Origin: Propionibacteriaceae bacterium
GTDB taxonomy: Bacteria; Actinomycetota; Actinomycetes; Propionibacteriales; Propionibacteriaceae
Assembly: GCA_030528545.1 (NCBI GenBank)
Contig: JAUMYR010000009.1
Span: forward strand, 1 to 40,424
Direction of reading: 5' to 3'
DNA: 40,424 nt
Position numbers and translations under genes: made by a program. Of the stretch, positions 16,735 through 24,640 are shown in pieces; the stretch's first letter is position 1; the number at the start of each line of letters is the position of its first letter. Under the pieces are notes generated by a model, which saw nothing but the letters and a program-made list of their open reading frames with translations, was not told the origin of the DNA and made no database searches.

Positions 16735-18798
16735 TCAGGCCCGGGGATCGAAGATCTCGACCCCGGCGTGGGCTAGGACCTCGGAGATGTTCTTGACGAT
16801 GTCCAGGTCGAGGGCCCGCTCCGCTTCGGTGAGCTCCTCCCAGGGCACGTTGTAGCGATGGCCCGGCCGGCCGTTTCGGCGCTGGTAGTGGCTCCAGCGG
16901 CGGTGCTCGGCCTCGGCTAGGACAGCGAGCGTCGCCTCGTCGGTGATGTTGTAGGGGGCTGGGCTGGGTGAGGTCCGCCAGTCCAGACCCACGGCGGCCA
17001 GCTTGACGGGATAGTCCAGCACGACGGCACGGTTGCTGGCCTGATCGAAGCCGCTCAGGCCGTCCCAGGCGGCCTTGGCGAGTTCGGAGCCGGTGGCGTT
17101 GCCCAATTCGTCCTGCTTGCGCACATAGGCGAAGTGCACCCACCGGGCTAACTCGGACACGTCCTGCATCGTGAGCACCTCCTCCCGCTCGGAGGTGACC
17201 GTCCACCCGGCGCGGTGCAGCATCCCCGGCAGGCGGGAGCTGAGTTCCAGGCCCCAGAACGTGATGTCTGAGTCGGAGGCGTCGTCTGGCAGCACCCGGC
17301 GCAGATGTTTCAGTAACTCCTCGCTCATGGCGGTCAGCTGGGACGGGCCAAGCACCGGAGGCGCGGTCAGGGCGCCGCCGGGCTGCAGCACCAGCCCGCC
17401 GCGTTCGGCCACCGCCCGGATGGCCGCGGCGTTTCTGGCCACCAGGATCTCCACCCCCTGCTGGAGGCGCTCGTCGAGGCGTGAGACGTCGCAGAGCTTC
17501 CCGGTGGCGTCCCGGTGAATCCTCCCGAACAGGGTCGGGCTGTCCGGCGGCCAGCTCTCCGCGTCGCGAATCAGCTCGTCGCGCAGCAGTTCGGGCTCTC
17601 CCCGGTACAGCACCTCGGGGTCGGCGAGCAGGGCGTTGCGGGAGAACAGCTCGACGCGGCCCTTGAAGCCGGTGAACAGCTCCCGCCAGTTGTGTTCGAT
17701 GTCGACGATCAACCCTACCCGGGCCGCGGAGGATCTGAGCAGCTGGTCGGCGATCGTTGTGCCGTCGCTCGGGGAATCCAGAGCCAGATACACCCGCACC
17801 CCGCAGGCTGTGCCCTTCCCCGGCGGAGGCGCGGTCCAGGCAGCCGACAGTTCCGCCACCTTCTGGGCCACACAGCGCGGGCTCAGGAAACCGAGCTGGT
17901 GCACGACGACCGCCGGGCCGAACTCGTCCACCAGGTCGTCCGCCCAGCAGCGCTCGTCGGCGATGCAGTGAACCCGGGGGACCCAGCCGTCGTGCTGCCA
18001 GCCCGTGATGATGCGGCGCACGAGCTCAGCGGCGAGATCCCCCTTGCCAACGACGATCGGGTCGGGCACGGCGGCGTCGCGGGGGAAGGGCGGGCAGCGG
18101 CGCAGCGTCTCCAGGGCCACCTGACTCGTTCGGCACACCGGACGCACGCCGCCCTGCTGGCTTTTCAGCCATTGCCGGGTGAGCGCGGGCGAATGGAACA
18201 GGGCCAGGGGTGTAGTGTCCGGGTTGTCCTTCGGGAAGCGGGCGATGAGGCTCGCGGTCTCCTCGTCGCTCGAGCCCACGATGATGACCTTCTTAGCGCC
18301 CTTCAGGACGGCGTTGAGCTTGGCGTCACTAAGCCCGGGGAACACCGGAATCTTCGAAGCAGCCAGCTGTGCTGCGGCGTCCTCGCTGAGGTTGCCGATG
18401 ACGTTGACGCGGTGCCCCTGGCCCTTGCGGCTGAGGAGGCTCTCGGGGACGAGGCGCCTCGCCAAGGGCTCCACCTCGGGGCCCGAGCCCGCGATGACGG
18501 TGTGCTTGGTCCGCCTGCCCGCGCGATATAGCCGGAACTGATGAGACAGCACCGCAGCGACGACCTTCACGACGGCCACGAGTGCCACCGCCGCCGCGAT
18601 CCAGCGGGCGATATTGAGCACCACCGGAATGTGCTCGACGGAGAAATCGAAGACGAACATCTGCAGCGACCTGTATAGGGCGTCGAGAATGGTGATGCCT
18701 GGAATGGCCTGCTGCCACCCGATCACTCCCAGGATGATCGCGGCGATCGCGCCGCATACCAGGATTTTCGGGATTCGTTCCGGCTCTTTGCTCAGCAT
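16735..18798 (-). CDS. Two-TM / TrkA-N-like / RyR-domain protein
   Basis: The 687-residue protein has membrane segments at about residues 11-28 and 58-84, with ALYRSLQMFVF between them, as in channel-like proteins. A Rossmann-type segment follows (HTVIAGSGPEVEPLARRL from residue 99) and a second one near 247 (IVVGKGDLAAELVRR), resembling paired TrkA-N domains that bind nucleotide. The end (about 605-687) matches the RyR domain: EAEHRRWSHYQRRNG, YNVPWEELTEAERALD. RyR domains in bacteria are found in conflict-type systems and are thought to bind ligands. GAGGAAAACC precedes the ATG. It follows the metallopeptidase gene by 43 bases and is probably co-transcribed from the divergent motif promoter. 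Confidence 0.8.
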   Translation of the reverse strand: MLSKEPERIPKILVCGAIAAIILGVIGWQQAIPGITILDALYRSLQMFVFDFSVEHIPVVLNIARWIAAAVALVAVVKVVAAVLSHQFRLYRAGRRTKHTVIAGSGPEVEPLARRLVPESLLSRKGQGHRVNVIGNLSEDAAAQLAASKIPVFPGLSDAKLNAVLKGAKKVIIVGSSDEETASLIARFPKDNPDTTPLALFHSPALTRQWLKSQQGGVRPVCRTSQVALETLRRCPPFPRDAAVPDPIVVGKGDLAAELVRRIITGWQHDGWVPRVHCIADERCWADDLVDEFGPAVVVHQLGFLSPRCVAQKVAELSAAWTAPPPGKGTACGVRVYLALDSPSDGTTIADQLLRSSAARVGLIVDIEHNWRELFTGFKGRVELFSRNALLADPEVLYRGEPELLRDELIRDAESWPPDSPTLFGRIHRDATGKLCDVSRLDERLQQGVEILVARNAAAIRAVAERGGLVLQPGGALTAPPVLGPSQLTAMSEELLKHLRRVLPDDASDSDITFWGLELSSRLPGMLHRAGWTVTSEREEVLTMQDVSELARWVHFAYVRKQDELGNATGSELAKAAWDGLSGFDQASNRAVVLDYPVKLAAVGLDWRTSPSPAPYNITDEATLAVLAEAEHRRWSHYQRRNGRPGHRYNVPWEELTEAERALDLDIVKNISEVLAHAGVEIFDPRA

Positions 18799-18841
18799 GG
18801 TTTTCCTCGGGTCTGGTGTGGATGCGCTGTGTGGGGCCGCC

Positions 18842-19960
18842 TCAGTCGACCATATCGGCGGGGACTAGCCAGGTGTTGCAGTCCTGCAGCGTGGTGGCAT
18901 AGAAACCCCGCTTGCCCCAGTAGGTGAGCGACTCATTCGAGCCGTGCACCTCCTCCCCGTTTCGCTCGAGGTTGTAGACGACGCGCTCGTAGTCCTTGAC
19001 CGTGAACCCGATGTGCATGGTCAGGCTCTGCCGCGATTCGGAACAGATCGTCTGGAGCTCTAGGCGGCGGCTCCTCTCCAGCTTGTCGAGGCCCAGCCGG
19101 TAGGCCGCCTGGCCGATACCGCTTTGGAACTGGATGTGGTGAAAGACCTCGTGGATCGTGGTCATCGCCCCCTCCACGGGGTAGCGGGAGGCGAAGTCGA
19201 AGCTGTCTCGGGACAGGTAGAAGGTCTGATTTCCTGAGCAGTAGAACGCCGGGAAACGCGGATCGTGCGGTCCGCAGTCGGTGGTGATTTCGGTGTCGTA
19301 GGAGATGACCTGGACGGGTTTCAGCGGGATACCCATCGCGTCGAAGTGGGGCCGCCAGGCCTGGAGCAGGCATTCGGCCAAGGTTTCTGCGTAGCGGCGG
19401 TATTCCTCTGGGGTTTTGAAGGGGAAGGGGTCGGGGCAGTCCGCGACCGGGTATTCGGCCGCGTGGAGCGGGTGCTTGGTCAAGGCCTCGGGAAACGATG
19501 TGGCCGGTGTCAGCTCCTCCCATGACGCCTGGGGGAGCCAGGAGGGTCTGGGGGGCTGCTGGAAGGTGGTGAAGCCGCCCGGCGGGGACGTGGGGGTGGG
19601 CGTCGACGGCGGTTCGGTGATGTGCACGACACGGTCCCGGGTGACGAACGCCAGAGTCCCGATCAGCAGGACCGGGAGCGCCAGGAACAGCAGTCCCCGG
19701 AACGCACCGAAAGACCGGGTAGGGCGCCGCACCGGCGCAGGCGGCAGGCGCCGCGTCCTGGGCCGGCCAGCGCCGGGACGTGTCGCTGAGGGGAGGCAAT
19801 CCCAGGGATTCCTACCATGCCGCGCCGGTGCTGGCGGGTACACCGCCGATGACCGCCATGGGGATACCGTGGCCTCCGGCCATCTGGCCCCGGTCCTGCC
19901 GCGAGATCCCCGGGACCCGGCGGCACCTCGTTCCCACCCCGGTGGCCTCGGCTGTGACAC
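18842..19960 (-). CDS. Membrane-anchored zinc metallopeptidase-like protein
   Basis: The 372-residue product has a basic, Pro-rich N-terminal region of about 90 residues, one membrane span (GLLFLALPVLLIGTLAFV, about 91-108), a Pro/Thr-rich linker and an outer domain. HEVFHHIQ starts at residue 270 and is followed about 30 residues later by ELQTICSE. This pairs like HExxH...ELQADC in the neutral zinc metallopeptidase family (YpfJ type). Two Cys pairs may form disulphides outside. The GTG at 19960 has GAGAGGAG upstream, and the CTGTCCGTCA motif lies 31 bases ahead. The substrate is unknown; cleavage of an envelope protein of the same system is possible. Confidence 0.7.
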   Translation of the reverse strand: MSQPRPPGWERGAAGSRGSRGRTGARWPEATVSPWRSSAVYPPAPARHGRNPWDCLPSATRPGAGRPRTRRLPPAPVRRPTRSFGAFRGLLFLALPVLLIGTLAFVTRDRVVHITEPPSTPTPTSPPGGFTTFQQPPRPSWLPQASWEELTPATSFPEALTKHPLHAAEYPVADCPDPFPFKTPEEYRRYAETLAECLLQAWRPHFDAMGIPLKPVQVISYDTEITTDCGPHDPRFPAFYCSGNQTFYLSRDSFDFASRYPVEGAMTTIHEVFHHIQFQSGIGQAAYRLGLDKLERSRRLELQTICSESRQSLTMHIGFTVKDYERVVYNLERNGEEVHGSNESLTYWGKRGFYATTLQDCNTWLVPADMVD

Positions 19961-19991
19961 GTCCCGCTCCTCTCTGTCGCTCAGTTATCCC

Positions 19992-20001
19992 TGACGGACA
20001 G
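19992..20001 (-). promoter_or_regulatory. CTGTCCGTCA motif, site C (leftward)
   Basis: Exact motif on the minus strand, 31 bases before the metallopeptidase GTG. With site C (rightward) it forms an 11-bp inverted pair, CTGACGGACAG-N15-CTGTCCGTCAG, so one bound factor could serve both directions. Confidence 0.75.
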
Positions 20002-20016
20002 CGGGAAGGCCGCGTC

Positions 20017-20026
20017 CTGTCCGTCA
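20017..20026 (+). promoter_or_regulatory. CTGTCCGTCA motif, site C (rightward)
   Basis: Exact motif with 37 bases to the kinase ATG. GATAAG lies ten bases downstream and GATAAC follows the leftward site, possible -10-like hexamers. Confidence 0.75.
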
Positions 20027-20063
20027 GGAAGCGATAAGGCAGTTTCATGGTGAGGAGTTGACG

Positions 20064-22835
20064 ATGACCGAGCGCCCGGAAGATCGAAGCCACGATCATT
20101 GGGAGCCGAAACGGACCACACTGGATCATGGTTCTGGCCCCGACGTGGATGGCCCAGAACCGGTGTGGGCGAAGACGAGTCTTGATGCAGAACCCGCGGC
20201 ACCAGCCGGGCCGGGGTCGTGGAAGTCGACAACTCTCGATGAGGCGTTGCCGCAGACGGGAACGACGCTAGATGGGCCGCGCTCGGTGAGCCAGTTCGTC
20301 GAGCACAATCTGCCCGCAGGAATGGCGGCCGATTACGAGCTGATAGAACGCCTGGGCGGGGGCGGTAAGGCCGTGGTGTATCGGGCGCGGGATCGGCGTC
20401 ATAACCGTGAGGTTGCGTTGAAAATCTATGGAAACCTGGCTCCTCAATACACGTTCCAGATCGGAGACGAGGAACACCGGCGTCATTTCCCCCACGAGCA
20501 TTGCGTCGATCTCTACGAACGCCGCGAAGAGAGCGGCTCCCATATCGAAGTGATGGAGTTATGCCCCGAAGGCACACTGGAAGACTACGCTCGCGGGCGA
20601 ACCCTGCAGCGGGCCGAGGTCATGGAGATCGTCGCCGAGGTGGCAGAGGCAATCCATGCCATGGGGACCTGGCGGCACGGCGATATCAAACCCCAGAACA
20701 TTCTTGTGCGAAGCAGGCAACCCCTCGACCTGATCCTGACTGATTTCGGGCTGACCCGTGACATGGGGGAACGGTCGCGAATGACTTCCGTTGGCCACGG
20801 CACGCGGCTTTATCAACCCCCCGGGACGGGGCACTCCGCCCGGAAAGAGGACGACTGGTGGGCGTTAGGGATCATCGTCGTCGAACTGGCCGGGGGCAAG
20901 CATCCATTCGATGGCCTGCTCCAGGCGGGGCAAAGCGAAGAGGCATTGCGGGACTACCTCATCCACAATCCCGTGCCGATGGATCACGTGTCGGACCGCC
21001 GGATTTGCCATCTTGCGCGCGGCCTGCTGGCGCGGCGCCCAGAAGATCGGTTCGGCTATGAGCAGGTGAGGCAATGGCTGGACGGTGGTGAGCCCGAGCT
21101 GCCGCTGGAGACCGGCAGCCGGTCTGCCGCCCTGGACCCGTTCGCCTTCCAAGGCAAGCATTACACCGACCCGGTGGAACTGGCCGAGGCGATTCGCACC
21201 AGCCCCCGCGGCTTCGAAGCAGGTCAGGGGATCGTCTTCCGGAACCTGGTGGACTGGAGTTCGTCCCATCCCAACCACGCACGGATTCGTCACCTTGAGC
21301 GTCGTCAAGAGTCACTGCCCGGCCGTGTGGTGGCTGGGTTGCTGGCCGCTCTGCTCGCCGACGATGGGCGGCTCATCATCGACGGGCTGGACCTCACCAC
21401 GGCAGAGGGCCTAGCGGCGCTGGGCACCAGACCCGACTTGCTGTCTCAGTTCAGGGAACGCCACGCCCTGGAGCGGTGCAGCGAGGTGCTCTACGACCCC
21501 GAGCTCTCGGAGAGTGAGGAAGGCAGCGGGACGCAGGAGCTGGCCAGACTCGATCATGAGTGGCGGACCTGCTTTGACGAGGCCGAAGGCCTGCTGCCGG
21601 ATGAGGTGGACAGGGAAGAGGGGAGCGTGCAGGAGGTCCTCCTCATCGAGTCTTGGCGGGTAACGATCGACCCCGCGCGGGTCGCAGGGGCATGTGGCCA
21701 GATTAGGCAGAGCATGGCCGAAGAACCCCTGCTGACGGCGATCGGCTGGTTCGAGTCCCTGTGGAACAGGAAGAACGAGACCTCGGCCGTGATCGCGCTG
21801 CTCGCTTCTCTACCGGCGGCCAGGTCGCGGGCTGAGGTGATCCGCACCGAACGGGCGGCGCAGGCAGAGAAAGAGCGGCTTGAGGCGGAGCAGCGGCGCG
21901 AGGCCGAGGCGAATCGGCGACACCGTGAGGAGCAGGAGCGCCGCCGGCGGGCGAGAGAGCGCAATCGCCTGATGCTCAGGAGGCTTCGCCAGGTGTGGGG
22001 GTATGCGTTCGCCCCGGGCATCATCCTCCTTGTCTTGGCGATGCTGCCCTTGACTGGGGACCTCGGCTACTTATTCCATGAACCCACACGGCTCATTCCA
22101 GTCGCGGTGCTCCTGATTCACCAACTGTGTGCCGCGGTTGTCACTGCCCTGATCTGTATCCCGGGTGCCAGGCGGGAACGCTTCGAGCCCCCAATGGCCG
22201 GGAATCTCCATCTCTTCGCGGTCGCTGGGGGCGTCGCCTCCGTGAGGTTCTTTGACGATCCGGTGGGGGTATTCTTCGACGATCCGGTGCAAGCATTCGC
22301 CTACTCCCCCTGGCTGGGATGCGTGCTCGTCGGCGTCCACCAGGCGCTATTCCTCGCCAGCCCGCTGCGTGAGCGGATGATGACCCGGGATCTTGTGGAC
22401 GCGCTGGGCCGACTCTCTAGCGCGCATATCGTCGCGGCGATCCTGTGTTTCGTCACATTCCGCTTCACCGAAACCTACTACGGCGGACCGCCTGCCTGGC
22501 TCGCCTATGCCGGTGTCGTGGCCTACCAGCTGCTCGTGGTGACCCTCATCGTGCTGCCGGTGATCCGCACCCAGTGGTTCAGCCCGGGCCTCATTGTGCT
22601 TTCCCACCTGGTTCCGATCGTCTTAGTGCGGACAGCCGAAATCCAGCTCCTCCTGCTTCCGGACCGGTTCCAGTGGGCGGGACGCGAGTGCCACGCAAGG
22701 GGCTCCTGCGAGCTTTACGCCCTCGACGCTCCGATCCCCGAACCGCACCACTGGGCGATCTGGGGGGTGGTGGCCTACGCGGTGCTGTGTGGCCTGCACT
22801 GGCTGGTGAAGAAGGGCGTGGCTAGCCGGACCTAG
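20064..22835 (+). CDS. Ser/Thr protein kinase with multi-TM C-terminus
   Basis: In this 923-residue protein the kinase domain spans about residues 91-345: glycine loop LGGGGKAVVY (97-106), VALK with K120, HGDIKPQN (H205-N212, Gly replacing the usual Arg) and DFG at 227-229. The first 75 residues contain four T(T/S)LD motifs, at T18, T38, T56 and T67, likely phosphosites that an FHA domain could read. After the kinase come a helical region, a Glu/Arg coiled coil (about 595-640), and about seven membrane spans, the reverse of the usual PknB layout. GAGGAG precedes the ATG at 20064. Its stop overlaps that of the PP2C gene on the other strand. It is probably the signalling hub of the island. Confidence 0.85.
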   Translation: MTERPEDRSHDHWEPKRTTLDHGSGPDVDGPEPVWAKTSLDAEPAAPAGPGSWKSTTLDEALPQTGTTLDGPRSVSQFVEHNLPAGMAADYELIERLGGGGKAVVYRARDRRHNREVALKIYGNLAPQYTFQIGDEEHRRHFPHEHCVDLYERREESGSHIEVMELCPEGTLEDYARGRTLQRAEVMEIVAEVAEAIHAMGTWRHGDIKPQNILVRSRQPLDLILTDFGLTRDMGERSRMTSVGHGTRLYQPPGTGHSARKEDDWWALGIIVVELAGGKHPFDGLLQAGQSEEALRDYLIHNPVPMDHVSDRRICHLARGLLARRPEDRFGYEQVRQWLDGGEPELPLETGSRSAALDPFAFQGKHYTDPVELAEAIRTSPRGFEAGQGIVFRNLVDWSSSHPNHARIRHLERRQESLPGRVVAGLLAALLADDGRLIIDGLDLTTAEGLAALGTRPDLLSQFRERHALERCSEVLYDPELSESEEGSGTQELARLDHEWRTCFDEAEGLLPDEVDREEGSVQEVLLIESWRVTIDPARVAGACGQIRQSMAEEPLLTAIGWFESLWNRKNETSAVIALLASLPAARSRAEVIRTERAAQAEKERLEAEQRREAEANRRHREEQERRRRARERNRLMLRRLRQVWGYAFAPGIILLVLAMLPLTGDLGYLFHEPTRLIPVAVLLIHQLCAAVVTALICIPGARRERFEPPMAGNLHLFAVAGGVASVRFFDDPVGVFFDDPVQAFAYSPWLGCVLVGVHQALFLASPLRERMMTRDLVDALGRLSSAHIVAAILCFVTFRFTETYYGGPPAWLAYAGVVAYQLLVVTLIVLPVIRTQWFSPGLIVLSHLVPIVLVRTAEIQLLLLPDRFQWAGRECHARGSCELYALDAPIPEPHHWAIWGVVAYAVLCGLHWLVKKGVASRT

Positions 22836-23542
22836 CCGCGTTCCCGCGGTGAGTCCAGCACCTCAATGACTGCGACGGTCACGTTGTCGTAGGCCCCTGC
22901 CTGGATGGCGAGTTCCACCAGCTCCCGGGCGGCGTCGGCCCGCTGGATCAGCTGCTCGATCTGCTCGTCCGTGGCCATGTCCACGAGCCCATCGCTGCAC
23001 AGCAGCACCCGCTGGCGGCGGTAGAGGTTGAAATCGTAGCGGTGGACGCGCAGGGTGGCGGGACACCCGCCGAGGGCCTGGGTGAGGACGGAACGTTCCG
23101 CGCTCACCCGGTCGTCGAGGGTGAGCCGGGCCAACTCAGGATCGGCCAGGTAGGCGCGGGAGTCGCCGACGTGGAGCACGGACGCTGAACCGTCGGGCCG
23201 GGCTTCCAGCAGCACCGCGGTGGTGCCCATCTGGTACAGGCTGGGTTCCTGCAGCCCCAGAGAGATCAACAGCTCCGAAACCCGCTGGAACTCGGCTTCG
23301 TACCTCGCTCCCGGGCGCGACAGCTGGGTTGCGGTCAGCATCGAGGCCGCCCGTCCACCTCGGTGCCCGCCCATGCCGTCGCAGACAACGACCCGCACGG
23401 GCGTGGCGACCACTAGCTCGCGGGTGATGGGTTCACCGTGATCGTGCTGCACGGCGTGGCCGTCGATCGCGACGGCGTCCTCGTTGTGCTCGCGCTGCAG
23501 GCCGACATCGGTGGCGAGCGTCACTTTGAGCCTCAGCTCCAT
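22832..23542 (-). CDS. PP2C-type Ser/Thr protein phosphatase
   Basis: The 236-residue protein shows the full PP2C motif set: REHNEDA (17-23), VVCDGMGGHRGG (53-63), GTTAV, VGDSRAYL, LTQALGG, LLCSDGLVDM and YDNVTVAVIEV. The Asp residues in these motifs bind the two metal ions. It is a bare catalytic domain with no membrane segment. It most likely removes phosphates placed by the neighbouring kinase, for example on its TTLD motifs. Its start overlaps the FHA gene by ten bases, and its stop codon overlaps the kinase stop (CCTAG). Confidence 0.9.
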   Translation of the reverse strand: MELRLKVTLATDVGLQREHNEDAVAIDGHAVQHDHGEPITRELVVATPVRVVVCDGMGGHRGGRAASMLTATQLSRPGARYEAEFQRVSELLISLGLQEPSLYQMGTTAVLLEARPDGSASVLHVGDSRAYLADPELARLTLDDRVSAERSVLTQALGGCPATLRVHRYDFNLYRRQRVLLCSDGLVDMATDEQIEQLIQRADAARELVELAIQAGAYDNVTVAVIEVLDSPRERG

Positions 23543-24006
23543 GTCAGGATTACCTCCCGGTTGGCGGCGAGCCGGAGCGACTCGCCGGGGACGAGGATTC
23601 GAGGGATATTGGGGCAGAGACGAACCCCATTGACGAAGGTGCCGTTCCTGGAGTCGAGATCGAGGATCTCGACCTGGCTAGTCTCGGTGAGACGCAGGAT
23701 GCAATGGAAGCCGCTCACGTTGGTCCACCCGATACCCTCCAGCTGCGGCCCGAACGGGGAGCGCGGGCCGCGTCCGATGAGAAGACCGGGGCCAGGCAAG
23801 AGGGCCTGCGTGATCCCGGCGACCTGAACGCTCAGAGTCCCCGGGCTGGCCGGATTCCGGTCCAGCGCGGGCACCGGCGCGTCCGGTTCGGGCGGCGGGG
23901 ACACCGGGCCGCTGGGCTGGGCTGGCCGGGTGGGCTGGAAATGCACGGGGCACATCGGGACGGAGTCGTCGAACTCCTCCATCCCCACCGGGCAGAATCT
24001 GGCCAT
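23533..24006 (-). CDS. FHA-domain phosphopeptide-binding protein
   Basis: In this 157-residue protein the FHA domain fills residues 58-157: LLIGRG with R79, VSGFH (97-101) and SRNGTFVNG (119-127). These supply the phosphothreonine-binding Arg, Ser, His and Asn residues of the fold. The N-terminus has two Cys (FCPVG and MCPVH, 14 apart), a partial zinc-ribbon-like signature, then a Pro-rich linker. It sits one base after the radical SAM stop and overlaps the PP2C start. The kinase repeats T(T/S)LD place Asp at +3 from Thr, a preference known for some FHA domains, so the kinase is the obvious candidate partner. Confidence 0.85.
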   Translation of the reverse strand: MARFCPVGMEEFDDSVPMCPVHFQPTRPAQPSGPVSPPPEPDAPVPALDRNPASPGTLSVQVAGITQALLPGPGLLIGRGPRSPFGPQLEGIGWTNVSGFHCILRLTETSQVEILDLDSRNGTFVNGVRLCPNIPRILVPGESLRLAANREVILTWS

Positions 24007-24007
24007 G

Positions 24008-24640
24008 TCAGGCTCCTCTCCATGATTTATTGCGCAGCCGGACCCCGTCGCTGGCCAGCGCTGCCGCCAGTGCGTCGAGCTCCCCCGGGCGGGGGATGCC
24101 GGTCAGGACGAGTTTCCCGTCGCTGATGTAGACATCCAGGGGTGGCCGGGCGCCATGGGGCTCGCGATACCGCTGCCTCCCCAGCGGTGAGCACAACAGC
24201 AGTTCTTGGTTCGCCGACCCCCGGAGAACGTGGTCCCCAGCCAGCTCCTCGACGAATGGGCCGGTGACTACCGCGTCCGCGAGTTCGGTCAGCCAGGGGT
24301 GGTCTGCCTTCACCGCGGCGGTCTCCCGGCCGGTGAAGACCAGCAGATCCCATTCCTCCCGGCGGATGCGGCCCAGGTGGCGCAGCATCGCCAGCAGGCC
24401 GGGCAGTTCGGGCTGTTCCGTCGGTTCGCCGCCGCTAACCGTCACCCCGTCGATCCGGCCGGGGACGCCCAGCAGCCAGGCCGCGATCTGTTCGGGCGGC
24501 CAATCCCGGTCCCGGCGGAAGGCCCAGGTATCAACCGACATGCAGCCCGCGCACCGTAACGAACAGCCCTGCGTCCAGATCACGGCCCGCTGACCGTGCC
24601 CCAGGTTCTGGACGGGGTGCGCGAGGCGGGAGATCAGCAT
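24008..24640 (-). CDS. Radical SAM protein, small activating-enzyme type
   Basis: The 210-residue protein has CxxxCxxC at C26, C30 and C33 (GCSLRCAGC), preceded by LGHGQRAVIWTQG and followed by VTVSGGEPTEQPEL. These are the 4Fe-4S cluster and SAM-binding signatures of NrdG-like activating enzymes. The family uses SAM to make a radical, often a glycyl radical on a partner. No glycyl radical enzyme is encoded here, so the target could be a neighbour or a small molecule. The C-terminal part (LDVYISDGKLVLTGIP) looks like a small beta domain. It overlaps the Clp-like gene by seven bases, a strong sign of joint function. Confidence 0.85.
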   Translation of the reverse strand: MLISRLAHPVQNLGHGQRAVIWTQGCSLRCAGCMSVDTWAFRRDRDWPPEQIAAWLLGVPGRIDGVTVSGGEPTEQPELPGLLAMLRHLGRIRREEWDLLVFTGRETAAVKADHPWLTELADAVVTGPFVEELAGDHVLRGSANQELLLCSPLGRQRYREPHGARPPLDVYISDGKLVLTGIPRPGELDALAAALASDGVRLRNKSWRGA

